Assembly (NCBI RefSeq): GCF_030866825.1
Contig: NZ_CP133020.1
Span: 3,410,001-3,474,000, forward strand
DNA: 64,000 bases
From: Rathayibacter sp. SW19
GTDB taxonomy: Bacteria > Actinomycetota > Actinomycetes > Actinomycetales > Microbacteriaceae
Direction of reading: 5' to 3'
Shown here one piece after another: positions 62,008-64,000 of this stretch. The position numbers and the translations under genes were made by a program. Each line of letters starts with the position of its first letter. The first letter of the stretch is position 1. A model generated the notes under the pieces. It was not told the DNA's origin. It made no database searches and saw nothing but the letters and a program-made list of their open reading frames with translations.

Positions 62008-62055
62008 TTTGTTGCAATCTGAGTTTTTGCAACCTGAGTTGTTGCAACCCGCTTT
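62008..62055. repeat. 15-bp tandem repeat upstream of map
   Basis: About three copies of GTTGCAATCTGAGTT with variants, about 30-75 bp before the map start (map reads leftward). Same 15-bp period as the coding repeats. Confidence 0.75.
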
Positions 62056-62101
62056 GTTGCGCTTGCATCGGCAGGCGCGAACTCAAACACTGGTATTACT
62101 A

Positions 62102-62113
62102 TACCGGTACTAT
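62102..62113 (+). promoter_or_regulatory. Palindrome and TACTAT box before the XRE gene
   Basis: TACCGGTA (62102-62109) lies in an AT-richer stretch, with a TACTAT (62108-62113) that could be the -10, 10 nt before the ATG. Possible autoregulatory site of the XRE protein. Inferred. Confidence 0.35.
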
Positions 62114-62123
62114 CATTGGTGCC

Positions 62124-62390
62124 ATGGTTCGCGTTCCCCTCACCGCCGCCGAGATCAAGCGCGGCCAGCACCTGGGTGCCGCGCTCCGCGTGGCGCGCGG
62201 AGCACGAACAATGGTCGACGTCGCATCGTCCGCCTCGATTTCCGTAGAGACATTGCGCAAGATCGAGACCGGCCGCAGCCCTTCACCAGAATTCTTCACA
62301 ATCGCGCGGATCTGCTCCGCACTGGGCATCACGACGGATGAACTGCACGTCGGTCTGGGCGAGCCCGCTCCGGATGCCGCCGCCTGCTGA
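62124..62390 (+). CDS. Small XRE-family HTH regulator
   Basis: An 88-residue protein with an XRE helix-turn-helix: GAALRVARGARTMVDVASSASISVETLRKIETGRSPSPEFFTIARICSALGITTDEL. It lacks any second domain. The start ATG 62124 is the only one that fits; the longer open frame from 61836 is antisense to map. Divergent from map; regulatory target unknown. Confidence 0.75.
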   Translation: MVRVPLTAAEIKRGQHLGAALRVARGARTMVDVASSASISVETLRKIETGRSPSPEFFTIARICSALGITTDELHVGLGEPAPDAAAC

Positions 62391-62505
62391 ATGAAGCAGC
62401 GCGCGCAGTCCCGGCGCACTCGCGTCGCACCCGCCGTGCACCGCCACGCACCCGCGGTGCACCCGCGGTGCACCGGCCGCGCTCGGTAAGTGCATCAGCG
62501 TTTTT

Positions 62506-62547
62506 GCTGTTTCAAATCCGCCTTACATAAGGCGGATTTGAAACAGC
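62506..62547. repeat. Perfect 20-bp-arm palindrome between the XRE gene and sbcD
   Basis: Left arm GCTGTTTCAAATCCGCCTTA (62506-62525), two bases CA, and its exact reverse complement (62528-62547). It has no T-run on either side, so a standard terminator is unlikely; it may be a protein-binding site or a mobile-element relic. Confidence 0.8.
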
Positions 62548-62628
62548 CACGATGAACACATCGATCCCGCGCGCGACGCGCCGCGGGCATCCGTTGGTCC
62601 GGCGCCCCGGCACCGGTGTCGGCGCTGG

Positions 62629-62706
62629 TTTCGGCATGCGGTTTCGGCATGCGATGCCGGCATGCGATGTCGGCGTGCGGTGCCGACATGCAGTGTCGAC
62701 ATGCGG
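62629..62706 (+). repeat. 13-bp tandem repeat (six copies) in the sbcD promoter
   Basis: Six consecutive 13-bp units with the pattern T-x-x-C-G-G/A-C-A-T-G-C-x-x from 62629 to 62706, each containing a CATGC core. The array ends about 17 bp before a TACACT -10 (62723-62728), so it covers the -35 region. Confidence 0.8.
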
Positions 62707-62735
62707 TGTCGGCGCCACCGCATACACTCTCCACC

Positions 62736-63986
62736 ATGCGGATCCTGCACACCTCCGATTGGCACATCGGGCGCACCTTTCATGGGCACTCCACGCTCGG
62801 CGCGCTCGGCGAAGTGCTGCGCGCACTTACCGCGATCATCGCCGAACGAAACGTCGACGTCGTCGCGATCGCCGGCGACGTGTTCGACTCCGCCGCCCCA
62901 TCGGCGGACTGTTTCGAACTCCTCACGAGCACCCTCGCCGATATCCGCGCGGCCGACGCCGAGATCGTGATGACCAGCGGCAACCACGACTCGGCGACGC
63001 GGCTCGGCTTTCAGTCCGCGTTCACCACCCTCGCCGGCATCCACGTGATCACCCGCGTCGAACAGCACGACCAGCCGGTCACGATCGACGGTGTCGACTT
63101 CTTCGGCATCCCGTATCTCGAGCCGAGCCTGATCCGGCACAAGTATCCGGATGCGACGTTGCGCACCCAGGCGCAGGTCATCGCATTCGCGATGGGCGGC
63201 ATCCGATCTCGCCTTGCCGGTGAAACCGCGCCTGGCGGCTCGCCCGAGACCTCGACCGACCGCGCAAGCAAAGCGGATGCCTCCCCCAGCATCCGCAAGC
63301 GACCTTCCGTCGTGCTCACCCACTGCTTCGCTGCCGGTGTCGAGGCCAGCGACATCCTCACGGACATCGACCGGGAGATCCGTGCCGGCGGTCTCGATGT
63401 CGTGCCGCTGAGTACGTTCGACGGCCCAGACTATGTCGCGCTCGGGCACATTCATTCGCGAGCGGAGCTGGCCCGCGGCATCCGTTATTCGGGGGCGCCG
63501 TTGCACTATTCGTTCAGCGAGGCGGGCAAACCACGCGGAGTCTGGCTCGTGGATCTTGACACCAGCGCGGGCGGGCACGCTCACGACGAGTCCGCACTTC
63601 ACAACGTCGAGTGGGTTGAGTTGCCCGTGCCGCGCCCGCTGGTCGTGCTCACCGGAACACTCGACAAGCTGCTGACGGATGCGGCGTATGAGGGGTTCGA
63701 AGGCCACTGGGTGTCGGCGATCCTCACCGACACGACCCGGCCGATCGACGCGATGCGCAAACTGCAGGCGCGCTTTCCGCACTGCGCCACGATCGACCAC
63801 AAGCCTGCGACCGTCGCGGAGGTGTCGACTGCGAGCTACGCGGAACGCATCAAGGCACGAAGCGACACCGAGATCATCACCGGGTTCCTCGAGCACGTGC
63901 GTAACGGCGACGGGCCAAGTGAGACAGAGGCTGAACTCATTGCCGACGTGCTCAGCGAGCACCGGGCAGCGCAGGCCGTCGCATGA
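62736..63986 (+). CDS. sbcD: Exonuclease SbcCD, subunit D
   Basis: A 416-residue Mre11-like nuclease: MRILHTSDWHIGRTFHG, AIAGDVFDSAAPSADC, VMTSGNHDSATRLGF, VVLTHCFAAG and YVALGHIHSRAEL are the five metal-binding motifs. ATG 62736 lies 7 nt after TACACT, so it is probably leaderless; the open frame to 62616 crosses the 13-bp repeat. It forms a DNA hairpin-cutting complex with SbcC, whose gene overlaps the stop (ATGA) at 63983. Confidence 0.95.
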   Translation: MRILHTSDWHIGRTFHGHSTLGALGEVLRALTAIIAERNVDVVAIAGDVFDSAAPSADCFELLTSTLADIRAADAEIVMTSGNHDSATRLGFQSAFTTLAGIHVITRVEQHDQPVTIDGVDFFGIPYLEPSLIRHKYPDATLRTQAQVIAFAMGGIRSRLAGETAPGGSPETSTDRASKADASPSIRKRPSVVLTHCFAAGVEASDILTDIDREIRAGGLDVVPLSTFDGPDYVALGHIHSRAELARGIRYSGAPLHYSFSEAGKPRGVWLVDLDTSAGGHAHDESALHNVEWVELPVPRPLVVLTGTLDKLLTDAAYEGFEGHWVSAILTDTTRPIDAMRKLQARFPHCATIDHKPATVAEVSTASYAERIKARSDTEIITGFLEHVRNGDGPSETEAELIADVLSEHRAAQAVA

Positions 63987-64000
63987 GGATCAACCGTGTC
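63983..64000 (+). CDS. sbcC: Start of sbcC (truncated by window end)
   Basis: ATG at 63983 overlaps the sbcD stop and reads MRINRV, the usual SbcC start (M-R-x-x-R-L/V). Only six codons fall in the window, so identity rests on the sbcD neighbour. Confidence 0.7.

Noticed and set aside
62506..62547. Rho-independent terminator
   Set aside because: The stem is strong but neither strand has a following T-run.
62523..63962. 479-residue minus-strand open frame
   Set aside because: Antisense to sbcD and the 13-bp repeat; no family signature.
1..64000. tRNA or rRNA genes
   Set aside because: I looked for conserved tRNA arms and rRNA motifs by eye and found none that I could support; a tRNAscan run would be decisive.

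Overview
The window looks like chromosomal DNA of a high-GC actinobacterium, most likely a Microbacteriaceae member. The composition is GC-rich, intergenic and linker DNA is full of GGATGC/GCATCCG words, there are several promoters with almost no leader (a -10 box 6-7 nt before the start codon), and the core proteins (F420-type LLM oxidoreductase, ECF41/SigJ sigma factor, SCO6745-family protein, NrtR) are actinobacterial in flavour. The family assignment is inference; I saw no rRNA or tRNA gene.

Layout. 1-9.5 kb: ordinary genes (DUF559-type endonuclease-like protein, pRiA4b ORF-3-like protein, DeaD helicase, VIT-type transporter, GNAT) with a VapBC module and several intergenic repeats. 9.6-11.3 kb: a rifamycin monooxygenase (Rox-like) gene behind a rifamycin-associated-element-like palindrome. 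11.4-19.1 kb: accessory zone with an AbiE-like regulator/nucleotidyltransferase pair, a TOTE-type primase-helicase interrupted by one in-frame amber codon, a nucleotidyltransferase with a truncated HEPN-like partner, and an AbrB/VapC module. 21.5-32.3 kb: the defence core, a Pycsar pair (PycC cyclase and 2-3 TM effector) followed by a visibly AT-richer three-gene unit: type III-like Res, type III-like Mod, and a UvrD helicase fused to a RecB-like nuclease domain. 32.3-38 kb: a graveyard of pseudogenes (FAH hydrolase, S4 protein, GNAT, VOC and a hypothetical) with an IS110 remnant fused in frame to a region upstream of a GIY-YIG protein gene. 38-43 kb: a large HelD-like helicase and more toxin-antitoxin-like genes, including a second nucleotidyltransferase with a truncated HEPN-like partner. 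43.1-47.2 kb: a divergent NrtR regulator and a three-gene operon (ADP-ribosylglycohydrolase fused to a Cys phosphatase, 5'-nucleotidase fused to an HD hydrolase, and an unknown protein) sharing an 11+5+11 palindrome. 48.3-50.5 kb: an ECF41 sigma factor with its oxidoreductase partner and a near-consensus ECF41 promoter. 52.2-60.7 kb: a complete type III Wadjet system (jetABCD, minus strand, all translationally overlapping). 60.7-64 kb: housekeeping map, a small XRE regulator and sbcD, with the first codons of sbcC at the window edge.

How it works together. Pycsar (phage sensing by cyclic pyrimidine), a type III-like restriction system with an extra helicase-nuclease, TOTE remnants and Wadjet (plasmid cleavage) form a dispersed defence island, with at least six toxin-antitoxin-like modules between the systems. 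Another recurring feature is short tandem repeats of period 15 bp (sometimes 9, 13, 14, 18, 27 or 33) that expand linkers in frame inside many genes and also sit between genes.
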